64,000 nt of DNA from Pseudomonas sp. Au-Pse12. GTDB taxonomy: Bacteria; Pseudomonadota; Gammaproteobacteria; Pseudomonadales; Pseudomonadaceae. The notes below the pieces were generated by a model, which ran no database searches, had not been told where the DNA came from, and saw nothing but the letters and a program-made list of their open reading frames with translations. Positions 51,500 through 60,276 of the stretch are shown one piece after another. The stretch lies in NCBI RefSeq assembly GCF_021341665.1, contig NZ_JAJTTH010000011.1, positions 165,932-229,931 of the forward strand, written 5' to 3'. Numbering within the stretch: position 1 is the stretch's first letter; each line of letters opens with the position of its first letter. The translations under genes and the position numbers were made by a program.

Positions 51500-53422
51500 C
51501 TATCTCGGCGCAATCATCCGGGTTGGCGCCGTGCCATTGGCATTGTGCTGATAGATCGCCACGGGCTGCCCTTGCTCATTGAAAAACACCTGGCCGATCC
51601 CCGACGAGTTCCACAGCCGCTCCCCGGCTTCGGCGTGCTCGGGCACATGGGGTATCACCTTCATCCGCCGGCGCTTGGTGAACCAGTTCAATGGTGAGCG
51701 CGGCGAGTAGAGCCAGCGGTTGAGGCGGTCGAACCATTCCAGCAGGGCGGCGGGGAATTCGTTCTTGATGCCGCTGCTGGTGACCTGCCAGATCCGCGGG
51801 CCGCCCTGGCGGTGGCGGATCAGCACTTCGTAGACGAAGGAATAATGCACATCACCCGAGAGAATCACGTAGCTGCCCGGGGTGCGCGAGTGGCGGAAGA
51901 TGTTCAGGATCACTTGCGCCGAACCGCGATGGGCCATCCAGTTTTCCGCGTCCACCAGCAACGGGTAGCCGCACCAGCTGAAGATTTTCTGCACCGTCTC
52001 GATCAGCTTGACGCCGAACACCGGTGCCGGCGAGACGATGATCGCCGAGGGGTGATCCAGCAGTTCGTGTTGCAACTCACTCAGGGCTTCCCAGTCCAGC
52101 AGGCCCGAGGGTTGCCCCAGGTTGGACTCGCTGCGCCAGCGTCGGGTGTCCAGTACCACCAGGGCCGGGGTGCTGGGCAATACGTATTGCCACTGCGCAA
52201 AGCGCAGTAGCTGGTCGATCAGATCGTCCTGGGCCTGGCACTCCAGCATGAGTGCTGGCGCTTGTGGCGTGGCGCTCCAGGCGCGGGTCTGTTCCAGCAG
52301 TGGCACAAAGGCATCCGGGTTGTTGCCCCAGCCCTGGCACAGCAGGTAAGCCAGCAACGCGTTGCCGATGATGCGCTTGGAAAAGGGATGACCGTAGGCG
52401 GTTTCTTCCCACAGGGCGCTGAGGTTCCAGTCATCGGTGATGTCGTGGTCGTCGAAGATCATCAGGCACGACAGGTGGGCGAAGACCCGCGCGGCACCCT
52501 CCAGTCCCTGGACAAAATCATCAATGCGCAGCTGTTCCCGGGTGTAGCGCGTTTGCTGTTCCGGCGTCAATTGCGGTGGCTGCGGCGCGATCAGGGTCCA
52601 GGGCAGCGGCGACCACACCAGCAGGTACATGGCCAGCACCTCGGCGAAGGTCACGAGGTGGTTGTCGGCGTTGCTGCTGGTGAAAATCGGCTTTTTCACC
52701 CCGCCGAAAAACCGCTCGCGCAGGGTTTCATTGTTTTTCAGCGCCGGGAGCAATTCGGCCCGTCGGTAGTAGCTGGCGCCATGGCGGTACAGCGCCTGAC
52801 TGTCGGTCACCACGGCGCCGTCCAGTTGTTCATCGAACAGCCCGAGGCGCTCGATCAGGGCGTGGATGGCCCGCAACATGGGCCCGGCCACATCGTCGGC
52901 GTACACCTGATCGCCGCTCATCATCAGCAAGGCCGGGCGCTGTGCGGGCTCGGGCTGTTGCGCCAGCAGGCGGTCGACACACAGCAAGCCGTCATCGGAC
53001 GGATGATGGGGCTTGCGGCAGGAACCGTGGAGCAGGTTGTCGATGCGGCTGTGGAGCACGAACTCCGGAGTCCTGGCGTCGCCATACAGCAGGTGTGGCG
53101 CCCAGTCGGCAATGGCCCTGGCATCGTCCTCGGCGTCGTTGATCAGCAGGTCATAGGCAATCGTCACTTCCTGGGGCAGGGCGGTGTCCAGGGGCACATC
53201 GATCAGATGGATAAAGGCATGGCGCCCGACGGGAATGACCTGGCATTGCTGCGGGTCGAGGGTCAACTCCAGGGACGTGCTGCCAGCCGGTTGCAGGCGC
53301 AATGTCAGCGGCAACGCCCGAGAGCCCACCAGCCAGAGCACCAGCCGCGTTGGCTCCAGGCGGCGCAGCAGCGGGCCGGCGAGAACAGGGGGCAGGGCAG
53401 TGGCGGGCGTGGTGGAGGGCAT
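51500..53422 (-). CDS. PhoD-like alkaline phosphatase / phosphodiesterase family protein
   Basis: A 640-residue metallophosphatase-fold protein. Metal motifs are MMSGDQVYADD, IFDDHDITDDWN and LSGDVHYSF, all of the PhoD_like group. Unlike classical PhoD it has no Tat signal peptide and an N-terminal domain of about 160 residues (beta-type), so it may act in the cytoplasm. The substrate is unknown; phosphate esters or diesters are the family norm. ATG at 53422 is taken as the start, with no strong ribosome site visible; the frame is open 44 codons upstream. Confidence 0.82.
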   Translation of the reverse strand: MPSTTPATALPPVLAGPLLRRLEPTRLVLWLVGSRALPLTLRLQPAGSTSLELTLDPQQCQVIPVGRHAFIHLIDVPLDTALPQEVTIAYDLLINDAEDDARAIADWAPHLLYGDARTPEFVLHSRIDNLLHGSCRKPHHPSDDGLLCVDRLLAQQPEPAQRPALLMMSGDQVYADDVAGPMLRAIHALIERLGLFDEQLDGAVVTDSQALYRHGASYYRRAELLPALKNNETLRERFFGGVKKPIFTSSNADNHLVTFAEVLAMYLLVWSPLPWTLIAPQPPQLTPEQQTRYTREQLRIDDFVQGLEGAARVFAHLSCLMIFDDHDITDDWNLSALWEETAYGHPFSKRIIGNALLAYLLCQGWGNNPDAFVPLLEQTRAWSATPQAPALMLECQAQDDLIDQLLRFAQWQYVLPSTPALVVLDTRRWRSESNLGQPSGLLDWEALSELQHELLDHPSAIIVSPAPVFGVKLIETVQKIFSWCGYPLLVDAENWMAHRGSAQVILNIFRHSRTPGSYVILSGDVHYSFVYEVLIRHRQGGPRIWQVTSSGIKNEFPAALLEWFDRLNRWLYSPRSPLNWFTKRRRMKVIPHVPEHAEAGERLWNSSGIGQVFFNEQGQPVAIYQHNANGTAPTRMIAPR

Positions 53423-53666
53423 GTGCAACGGGGGCTCTGTCGGTTTCAACGGGGGCGGAATACTAGCGCAGCCGATGTCGAAGAAACGTCGGTTGTGGAG
53501 GCTGGAGCACGGCTTTTGTATCCAATTATTTATTAGCGCTGGCCCGCATCGCAAACACTCTCAGAGGCCTGTATTGAAGGCTGGTGACATGTCTCCTGAA
53601 TCTTGGTTGCAGCAATGAGCGTGGAAGGTGCCGTTCATCTGACTTTCAAAACGAAGGATCACGCCC

Positions 53667-53765
53667 ATGAGTACACCGCTGGACATGGCTGAACAGTCCG
53701 TGTCTGCCAGCGCTATGGTTCGCGGCTTTAAAGGGCTGTGCAGGCGCAGGGGAGTCCGGAGGTGA
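53667..53765 (+). CDS. Possible 32-residue basic peptide
   Basis: A short frame in a 396-base gap. It starts MSTPLDMAEQSVSASAMVRG and ends with a very basic tail (LCRRRGVRR); AAGGA is eight bases before the ATG. A chance frame is possible, but the ribosome site and the gap it fills make it worth listing. Confidence 0.3.
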   Translation: MSTPLDMAEQSVSASAMVRGFKGLCRRRGVRR

Positions 53766-53786
53766 GTCGCTCCCCACCTGAGATTT

Positions 53787-53814
53787 TGTAGGAGCGAGCT
53801 TGCTCGCTCCTACA
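53787..53814. repeat. REP element, perfect 28-base palindrome
   Basis: TGTAGGAGCGAGC and GCTCGCTCCTACA flank a TT centre. It lies five bases after the end of the minus-strand gene at 53819. Confidence 0.88.
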
Positions 53815-53818
53815 GGCC

Positions 53819-54091
53819 TCAGGCGGAGGCCTTGTGTTCTTCACCGCGTTCAATGCTCTGCGGCTGGCCTTGTTCGATCACCCAGCGCAGCAGCTCCGTC
53901 ACCGACACCCGGTGCTTGCGCTCCACCCACTCCATGCCTTCGGGGCTGTAGTGCTCGCTGTAGCGGGTAAGAATCAAATGATTCTGGTCTTCAGACATGC
54001 GCAGGCTGACCTCGCGGCAATGCAGGCTGGCGTCGTCGAGTTTGGTCACGCGTTGCAGGAGCATCAGGGCGTGTTGTTCGGAGGTGGACAT
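53819..54091 (-). CDS. Small conserved protein, function unknown
   Basis: A 90-residue soluble protein (MSTSEQHALMLLQRVTKLDD ... RVSVTELLRWVIEQG) with no recognised domain. ATG at 54091 has GGAG six bases upstream; an in-frame ATG at 54148 with GGAG ten bases upstream is the alternative. The REP palindrome follows its stop. Confidence 0.6.
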   Translation of the reverse strand: MSTSEQHALMLLQRVTKLDDASLHCREVSLRMSEDQNHLILTRYSEHYSPEGMEWVERKHRVSVTELLRWVIEQGQPQSIERGEEHKASA

Positions 54092-54315
54092 GGGCAGCTC
54101 CTGCGCGACGAGAGGGGCTGGGGCCGAGGCGGGCTTGATCAGGTGCATGGTCAGGGTTCTCCAGCAAGGGGAAGCCGATGCTGGCAGGCGAACCTTGCGC
54201 AAAGATGTCTGCTTTATTGCGCGGGTGAAGGTTTGTTACTGCGTTGAAATATATGACGCAGGACGGCGAATGGTTTTAGATAAAGGCTCTTTCCGACTTG
54301 AAGTGATGCCCGCTG

Positions 54316-55026
54316 GTGAGCCGTCTGTTGATCGTGGACGATGACATTGAAGTCCTCGCGCTGCTGAAGAAATTTTTTGTCCAACAGGGCTATCAGGTGG
54401 CCGTGGCCACCGATGGTGCTTCGTTGTGGGCGGCGCTGGAGCGTGAGGTGCCGGACCTGATCATTCTCGACCTGATGCTCCCCGGCGATAACGGTCTGAC
54501 CCTGTGCCAGCGCCTGCGCCAGTTGCATGCCACGCCGGTGATCATGCTCACCGCCATGGGCGAGTTGAGCGATCGGGTGGTGGGCCTGGAGATGGGCGCC
54601 GACGATTACCTGAGCAAGCCCTTCGATGCCCGTGAGCTGCTGGCCAGGGTGCGTGCGGTGTTGCGCCGGGCCGGGGAGAACCGGCCGGTGACCGGGGATG
54701 TGCCGCGGCCCCTGATCAAGTTCGCCGACTGGCAACTGGACCTGACCCGCCGCGAACTGCGCTCGCCGGACCAGGTGATGATTCCGTTGTCGGCGGGGGA
54801 GTTCGACCTGCTGCTGGTGTTTGTCGAGCACCCGCAGCGCATCCTCACCCGCGAGCAGCTGCTGGACCTGGCCCGGGGTCAGGCCCATGACGCTTTCGAT
54901 CGCAGCATCGATGTGCAGGTCAGCCGCCTGCGGCGCAAGCTGGAGTTCGACACCAAGCGCCCGGCGATGATTCGTACCGTGCGCAATGGCGGTTACTTGT
55001 TCACCCCCAGCGTGACCCGCCAGTGA
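54316..55026 (+). CDS. OmpR-family response regulator
   Basis: A 236-residue regulator: receiver domain with the acid pair in VDDD, phospho-Asp in LIILDLMLPGDNG and Lys in YLSKPFDAREL, then a winged-helix domain (SAGEFDLLLVFVEHPQRILT, DVQVSRLRRKLE). The start is GTG at 54316, with a weak ribosome site. Its stop overlaps the kinase start (GTGA), so the two are a pair. The stimulus is not apparent; the neighbouring genes do not suggest one. Confidence 0.88.
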   Translation: MSRLLIVDDDIEVLALLKKFFVQQGYQVAVATDGASLWAALEREVPDLIILDLMLPGDNGLTLCQRLRQLHATPVIMLTAMGELSDRVVGLEMGADDYLSKPFDARELLARVRAVLRRAGENRPVTGDVPRPLIKFADWQLDLTRRELRSPDQVMIPLSAGEFDLLLVFVEHPQRILTREQLLDLARGQAHDAFDRSIDVQVSRLRRKLEFDTKRPAMIRTVRNGGYLFTPSVTRQ

Positions 55027-56363
55027 AGCTGGTCAAACCCCTGTGGCGCTATCGCCTGCGCGATACCGTAGCGCGCTGGATCGCCCTGACCATCATCATG
55101 GCGATGCTGACGGCCCTGGCCTTCAATGCACTGTTCGTGCAATTGGCCGGGGTCTGGGCCTATCCACCCCTGGCGGAAACCGGCTTGCTGGAAAAATCCG
55201 CGGCCATCGTGCGCATGATCGAAGCTTCGGAGCCGGACCAGCGCTCGCGGTTGGCAGCGTCGGTCAGCAACGAGCATCTGAGCATTATCTGGCAGGCGAC
55301 GCGGCAGGGATTGGATCTGCCCCTGCTGGAAGACTCTGAATACCGCGACGGCTCTGAGGCGTTTCGCGCTTTGCTGGGGCCGCCGCAGTGGCATATAGAG
55401 GCCTACCAGCCCAGCGACTGGAGGAACGGCAACGGGCGCTACGCGCTGCTGGTGCAGTTGACCGACCAGTCCTGGCTGATGTTTTCCTCGGCGTCGCGCA
55501 GTTGGGGGCTGGAGGAGGGCACGCGCAACCTGATCGTGATCGCGCTGGTGCTGATCTCCACCGGTCTGGTGGCCTTGATCGCCACGCGCCGGCTGGCCAA
55601 GCCGCTGCAGCAGTTCGCCCAGGGCGCGCGGCGCTTTGCCGTGGACTTTCGCGCACCGCCCATCGACCCGGTGGGGCCGCATGAGATCCGTCAGGCAATC
55701 CTCGCCTTCAACGCCATGCAGGCGCAGTTGCAGCACTTCATCAAGGACCGGACGCAGATGCTCGCGGCCATTTCCCATGACCTGCGTACACCGCTGACTC
55801 GCATGCGCCTGCGCGGTGAGTTCATCGAAGATGCCGATCAGCAGCAGCGCCTGTTTCGCGATGTGGATGAAATGCAGGCGATGATCAATTCCGCCCTGGA
55901 GTTCTTTCGCGACGATGCCAGGCTGGAGCAGGCAACCCACTTCGACCTGGCCGAGCTGTTGCAGACCCTGGTGGACGACTATCGCGACCAGTCCATGGAA
56001 ATCCTGTTCACCGGCCCGCCGCGCCTGGTGTATTGCGGCCGGCCCCTGGGGCTCAAGCGGGTGATGACCAACCTGCTGGATAACGCCTTCAAATATGGAG
56101 CGCAGCCAAGCATCGTGCTGGAGCAGAGCGCGGATCAGGTGCGGGTGCGGGTGTTGGACCGTGGCCCGGGTATTCCACCTCAGGCCCTGGAGCAGGTGTT
56201 TGCGCCGTTCTTCCGGCTGGAGAGTTCGCGCAACAAGAGCACCGGGGGCGTGGGCCTCGGATTGTCGGCGGCGCGGGCCATTGTGCGCGAGCACGGTGGC
56301 GAGTTGCGCCTGTTCAATCGCGACGGCGGTGGGTTGGAAGCGCGGGTGGAATTGCCCCTTTAA
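55023..56363 (+). CDS. Sensor histidine kinase
   Basis: A 446-residue membrane kinase. TM helices at about 18-40 and 163-183 enclose a periplasmic domain of about 120 residues; then HAMP, H box AAISHDLRTPLTRMRLRGE, N box NLLDNAFKYG, G boxes DRGPGIPPQ and GGVGLGLSAAR. It is of the EnvZ/RstB group and partners the overlapping regulator. Start GTG at 55023. Confidence 0.9.
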   Translation: MKLVKPLWRYRLRDTVARWIALTIIMAMLTALAFNALFVQLAGVWAYPPLAETGLLEKSAAIVRMIEASEPDQRSRLAASVSNEHLSIIWQATRQGLDLPLLEDSEYRDGSEAFRALLGPPQWHIEAYQPSDWRNGNGRYALLVQLTDQSWLMFSSASRSWGLEEGTRNLIVIALVLISTGLVALIATRRLAKPLQQFAQGARRFAVDFRAPPIDPVGPHEIRQAILAFNAMQAQLQHFIKDRTQMLAAISHDLRTPLTRMRLRGEFIEDADQQQRLFRDVDEMQAMINSALEFFRDDARLEQATHFDLAELLQTLVDDYRDQSMEILFTGPPRLVYCGRPLGLKRVMTNLLDNAFKYGAQPSIVLEQSADQVRVRVLDRGPGIPPQALEQVFAPFFRLESSRNKSTGGVGLGLSAARAIVREHGGELRLFNRDGGGLEARVELPL

Positions 56364-56419
56364 TCGCCAATGCCCCCGAGCCCTGGCTGATCACTGCCAG
56401 GGCTCGAGGTGGTAGCGGG

Positions 56420-57148
56420 TCAGGACCAGTCGAAGCAGAACAGTACCAGGCCTTCTACTGGTTCGTAGAGCATCACCACCCGGTCGGCGCCGCTGATGCC
56501 GTAGTGGTAGGCCGGTACGCTGAGCACATGCTGAAAGCGCCGGCCCGCCGGGCTCAGGGGCCAGATATCGCAGCTGTCGTCCGACTCTTCGACGTCCATG
56601 GGGAACTCCACGGTTTCCACCCAGTTGCCGTAGCCCTCGGCCACACCGCCCATTTCCTCGATATAGGTCAGGCGCTGCTTGTCGTCCTTGGGCCAGGTCA
56701 GGTAGCCCAGTTCCTGATGGCGCTGGCGCGCGGTCAGGTAGGCGGCGTGCTGCTTGCGGTAGTGGTGTTGCAGGTTGGCGCGCTGGTTACGCCGGGATTC
56801 GGGCAACTCGGCGTTGTCGCCGTGGAGGAAGAAATAGCGTGGACTGCCGCACAAGCGATAGCGACCGTTCTCGATCTTGAAGCCGATCCAGTTGGTTTTC
56901 AGCAGCTCACTGCCGAATTCGTAACCGTCGGTCAATTCGCCCACCAGCCCCTCGTCGGGCTCGATAGGGCTCAGCAGGTGCAGGCGCCCGGACCATTCGG
57001 GGTTGATCAGGCTGGCGTCAATGGACAGCAGCGGCAGCAGGTGCTCGGCCAGCTCCTGCTGGTCGGCGACGAACAGCTCGCGGGCATCGGGGTAGGCGAC
57101 GGCGCCGGCCGGCAGTTGAGTGAATTCCGGGGTCTGGATAGTGGGCAT
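56420..57148 (-). CDS. Conserved hypothetical protein
   Basis: A 242-residue soluble acidic protein that I do not recognise. It is aromatic-rich (KTNWIGFKIENGRYRLCGSP, VLSVPAYHYGISGADRVVML) with a charged helical middle (ESRRNQRANLQHHYRKQHAA). No signal peptide or membrane segment. The organisation slightly recalls small housekeeping or immunity-like proteins, but I cannot support a function. Confidence 0.55.
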   Translation of the reverse strand: MPTIQTPEFTQLPAGAVAYPDARELFVADQQELAEHLLPLLSIDASLINPEWSGRLHLLSPIEPDEGLVGELTDGYEFGSELLKTNWIGFKIENGRYRLCGSPRYFFLHGDNAELPESRRNQRANLQHHYRKQHAAYLTARQRHQELGYLTWPKDDKQRLTYIEEMGGVAEGYGNWVETVEFPMDVEESDDSCDIWPLSPAGRRFQHVLSVPAYHYGISGADRVVMLYEPVEGLVLFCFDWS

Positions 57149-57199
57149 GCAGCGGGTCCTTGAACAAACGGGAATGACAGGGAAAGAAGGCCGCGCGTT

Positions 57200-58045
57200 T
57201 CAGGCGCGGCTGTTGCGGAAACTGCCGGGGGTGATGCCCACCACCTTCTTGAAGGCGCGGGTCATGTGGCTCTGGTCGAAGAAGCCGCAGCTGAAGGAGG
57301 CTTCCGCCAGGCTGGCACCGGTGCGCAGGAGGTTCTGCACCTGGGCCACGCGTTTCTGGATCTGGTAGCTGTGGGGCGAGACGCCCACGGTCTTCTTGAA
57401 CACACGGATCAGGTACAGCGGGTCCATGTCCACCAGTTGCGCGAGCTCTTCCAGGGGGATATGCCGGGCGTATTCGTCTTCGAGCTTTTTCTTGATGAAC
57501 TTGACGGCGCTGCGCTCGGCGCTGGCGATGGCGGCAATCGGTGCGCCGCTGCGTTCGAAGAGTTGGCTCACCAGGTCCAGGAGGATGGATTCGCGCTCCA
57601 GGCTGGGCGGGGAGTTTTCGATGATCTGGTGTTGCTGGAGGAAGGTCAGGGCAAAGGTGGGGTCGAGGTTCAATGCACTCTGGAACAGGTGGATGTGTTC
57701 GCCGCCGAAACGTCCTTGAAAGATCACCCGGTTGATCCAGCCCGGGTCGAGGTAAAGCATGCGGTACATCCAGCCCTGGTCATGCCCGGGCAAGCCGTCG
57801 TGAATCTCCCCCGGGGTGATGGTGACCACGCTACCGGCGCTGCCCAGGTAATAGCTGCCCCGATAAAAGAGTTTTTCAACCCCGCTGCTTATAACTCCAA
57901 CTGCATACCGGTCATGTGAATGCCGGCCAAAAGACTGAGTGCTGTACCGCGCCGCTAACAACTCACAATCGCCTTCGGGTATACGCCAGAACTGCACGAA
58001 ATCCTTGTCCGGCCTTAGGACTTTTCGGGGTTTGTGCTCATCCAT
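57200..58045 (-). CDS. AraC-family regulator
   Basis: A 281-residue AraC-type activator. The N-terminal cupin-like sensing domain (about 20-150) has SFGRHSHDRYAVGVISSG; two HTH motifs lie at about 195-280 (IPLEELAQLVDMDPLYLIRV and LAEASFSCGFFDQSHMTRAF). It is divergent, across 84 bases, from the GST - N-hydroxylase - transaminase - exporter genes and is the obvious candidate to control them. Confidence 0.88.
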   Translation of the reverse strand: MDEHKPRKVLRPDKDFVQFWRIPEGDCELLAARYSTQSFGRHSHDRYAVGVISSGVEKLFYRGSYYLGSAGSVVTITPGEIHDGLPGHDQGWMYRMLYLDPGWINRVIFQGRFGGEHIHLFQSALNLDPTFALTFLQQHQIIENSPPSLERESILLDLVSQLFERSGAPIAAIASAERSAVKFIKKKLEDEYARHIPLEELAQLVDMDPLYLIRVFKKTVGVSPHSYQIQKRVAQVQNLLRTGASLAEASFSCGFFDQSHMTRAFKKVVGITPGSFRNSRA

Positions 58046-58086
58046 GAGTTTGTCCAGTTTTGTGCAATACGTTGGAAAAAGGGGCC

Positions 58087-58098
58087 GCTAAATTTAGC
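58087..58098. promoter_or_regulatory. Perfect 12-base palindrome in the AraC-GST gap
   Basis: GCTAAATTTAGC sits near the middle of the 84-base divergent region. It could be a regulator site or part of a promoter. Confidence 0.4.
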
Positions 58099-58129
58099 AC
58101 CCATTTCACAACGCGAGCTAGGGGAAGTG

Positions 58130-58753
58130 ATGCCTACAAAACTAGTTATTGGGGATTACAAAAAGTCTTCATGGTCATTTCGTGCATGGCTGGTTCTTGT
58201 AACGGCAGACGTTTCCTTCGAGACCCTTCAGGTCAAGCTGGAGCAGGATGACACCCGTCAGCAGATCCTGCGTTATTCACCTTCGGGCAAGGTGCCGGCG
58301 CTGCTGCTGGACAAGGTGGTGATCAACGACAGCCTGGCCATCTGCGAGTACGTTGCCGGTGCCTATCCGGCGGCCAATCTTTGGCCCCAGGACCCACTGA
58401 TCAAGGCTCAGGCACGCGCAGCCGCTGCAGAAATGCACTCCGGCTTCGTCAATCTGCGCACCCAGATGTCCTTCGGCCTGAACACCGGGGACACCCCCGA
58501 GCCCCTGACGGCCGACACCCAGGAAGAGATCCAGCGGATCTTCGCCATCTGGACCAACTTGCGTGACGCCAGCGGCTCCAAGCAGTTCCTGTGCGGCGAC
58601 TTCGGCATCGTCGATGCGATGTTCGTACCCGTGGTATTCCGCTTCCGTCGTTATGGCATCGCGGTGCCGGCGCAACTTCAGGCTTATGTCGAACAAGTTC
58701 TGGCGTATCCACCGGTGCAGAAGTGGCTGAAGTTGGCAGCAGAAGAAGTTTGA
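58130..58753 (+). CDS. Glutathione S-transferase family protein
   Basis: A 207-residue GST. The N-terminal thioredoxin-like domain (1-80) has the catalytic-type stretch GDYKKSSWSFRAWL and the glutathione-binding SGKVPALLLDK and NDSLAICEY; the helical C-terminal domain (about 88-205) includes GDFGIVDAMFVPVVFRF. ATG at 58130 follows AGGGGAAGTG. Placed ahead of the hydroxylase gene, it may protect from, or conjugate, a reactive product or intermediate of the pathway. A hairpin with a T run follows, so it may be partly uncoupled from the next genes. Confidence 0.87.
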   Translation: MPTKLVIGDYKKSSWSFRAWLVLVTADVSFETLQVKLEQDDTRQQILRYSPSGKVPALLLDKVVINDSLAICEYVAGAYPAANLWPQDPLIKAQARAAAAEMHSGFVNLRTQMSFGLNTGDTPEPLTADTQEEIQRIFAIWTNLRDASGSKQFLCGDFGIVDAMFVPVVFRFRRYGIAVPAQLQAYVEQVLAYPPVQKWLKLAAEEV

Positions 58754-58815
58754 AAAAAGTCCAAATAGTTATAACGAAGAACGCTAACTAAAAATTAATG
58801 ATTATTTGACTGAAG

Positions 58816-58848
58816 GCAGAAAAGACCCTGGTGTTTTTTCTGCTTTTT
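58816..58848 (+). terminator. Terminator or attenuator between GST and N-hydroxylase genes
   Basis: GCAGAAAA pairs with TTTTCTGC across a 12-base loop and five T follow. It lies 63 bases after the GST stop and 35 before the hydroxylase start. Confidence 0.65.
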
Positions 58849-58882
58849 CGAGTCTGACTTTTGTAAAAAAGAAGGGGAATTT

Positions 58883-60226
58883 ATGAGTGTTCATAAAGTG
58901 ACTGCCAAGGATGTTGGCCGTGATGGGCAAGTTTACGACGTGATCGGCATCGGTTTTGGCCCGGCGAACATTGCCTTGGCCATCGCCATGGAGGAGATGG
59001 AATTTGCCGGCACTCGGCTGTTTCTCGAACGTCACTCGAGCACTCAATGGCAACCGGAGATGATGCTCTCCGGCAGTGATATCCAGAACCACCCGAGCCG
59101 CGACCTGGTCACCCCGCGCAACCCGCGCAGCCGGTACACCTTCACCAACTTCCTGTTCGAGAACGACCGCCTGTTCGAACACCTGAACCTGGGCCTGGAG
59201 TTCCCGCTGCGCAGCGAGTTTGCCGAATACGTGCGCTGGGTTGCCGGGTTCTTTGCCCGCGACGTGGCCTACAACCAGAGCGTGAGCCAGATCCAGGTCG
59301 ACCCGGCCAGCAACCTCTACACCATTACCACTCAGGCCGGGGTGCAGTATCACGCGCGTTCCGTGGTCCTGGCGCCGGGCCGCACCCCGGTGATCCCGCA
59401 GGTGTTCGCCAAGGCGGCGGCGGACCGGGTATTCCACCTGACCCACTACCTGGGCCGCTTGGCCAACCTGGCGCAGAAGGGCGAGCTCAAGCGCGTGGCC
59501 GTGGTCGGCGGTAGCCAGAGCGCGATCGAAATCATCCTGCACCTGCGCCACACCTACCCGAGCCTGGAAATCGTCAGCGTGCAGCGTGGCTATGGCTTCC
59601 GGCTCAAGGACACCAGCCAGTTCAGCGAGCATGTGTACTTCCCGTCCTTTGTCGACCAGTACTACAACAGCTCCGCCGAGGCGAAGAAGAACATCAACCG
59701 CCACCTGCACTACACCAACTATTCCGCAGCCGATGCCGACGTGATCAAGGAACTCTACGTGGGCATGTATGAGGACAAGTTGCAGGGGCGCGAGCGGGTG
59801 ATCATCAAGGGCCTCAGCGAAATCCAGGATTGCACGCCGGATGGCGAAGGCTACCGCCTGTCGCTGCGCAACAGCACCACCCAGGTCAGCGAAGAACTGG
59901 GCGGGCTGGATGCGATTGTCTTGGCCACGGGCTTTCGCAACCTCGGCACCGGCCCGCAGGAAGAACGCTACCCGGCGATTCTCAAAGACCTGGCCGAGCA
60001 CCTGGACTGCGACGCTCAGGGCGTGATCCGCATTGGCCGCGACTACAGCCTGGCCGCGGCCAAGGGCAGCCATCTGCCGGCGCTGTACCTCAATGGGCTG
60101 TGCGAATCCTCCCATGGTTATGGCGATGCGGGCTCCTTCAGCCTGCTGTCGCTGCGCTCGCGGGACATTTTCAACTCGCTGAACCAGCAGTTGGGTCTGG
60201 CCCAGGCTGCGGAAAAGATCGCCTGA
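58883..60226 (+). CDS. Lysine/ornithine N-monooxygenase family protein
   Basis: A 447-residue flavin monooxygenase of the PvdA/IucD family, which hydroxylates the side-chain amine of ornithine, lysine or related diamines with NADPH and O2. FAD motif GIGFGPANIALAIA (about 22-35), NADPH motif VVGGSQSAIEI (about 208-218), the C-terminal DAIVLATGF motif and the substrate-region HGYGDAGSFSLLS are present. No hydroxamate synthetase, acyltransferase or NRPS follows; a diaminobutyrate-type transaminase does, which points to 2,4-diaminobutyrate as a possible substrate. AAGGGGAA precedes the ATG. Confidence 0.87.
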   Translation: MSVHKVTAKDVGRDGQVYDVIGIGFGPANIALAIAMEEMEFAGTRLFLERHSSTQWQPEMMLSGSDIQNHPSRDLVTPRNPRSRYTFTNFLFENDRLFEHLNLGLEFPLRSEFAEYVRWVAGFFARDVAYNQSVSQIQVDPASNLYTITTQAGVQYHARSVVLAPGRTPVIPQVFAKAAADRVFHLTHYLGRLANLAQKGELKRVAVVGGSQSAIEIILHLRHTYPSLEIVSVQRGYGFRLKDTSQFSEHVYFPSFVDQYYNSSAEAKKNINRHLHYTNYSAADADVIKELYVGMYEDKLQGRERVIIKGLSEIQDCTPDGEGYRLSLRNSTTQVSEELGGLDAIVLATGFRNLGTGPQEERYPAILKDLAEHLDCDAQGVIRIGRDYSLAAAKGSHLPALYLNGLCESSHGYGDAGSFSLLSLRSRDIFNSLNQQLGLAQAAEKIA

Positions 60227-60276
60227 GTCGCTGCATCGAATTCTGAACCTCGACCTTTTTATGTGAGCAGGCAGCA

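Noticed and set aside
58785..58812. Fur box ahead of the N-hydroxylase gene
   Set aside because: The best 19-base window (ATTAATGATTATTTGACTG) matches only about 10 positions and falls in a generally A/T-rich stretch, so siderophore-type iron control is not supported.
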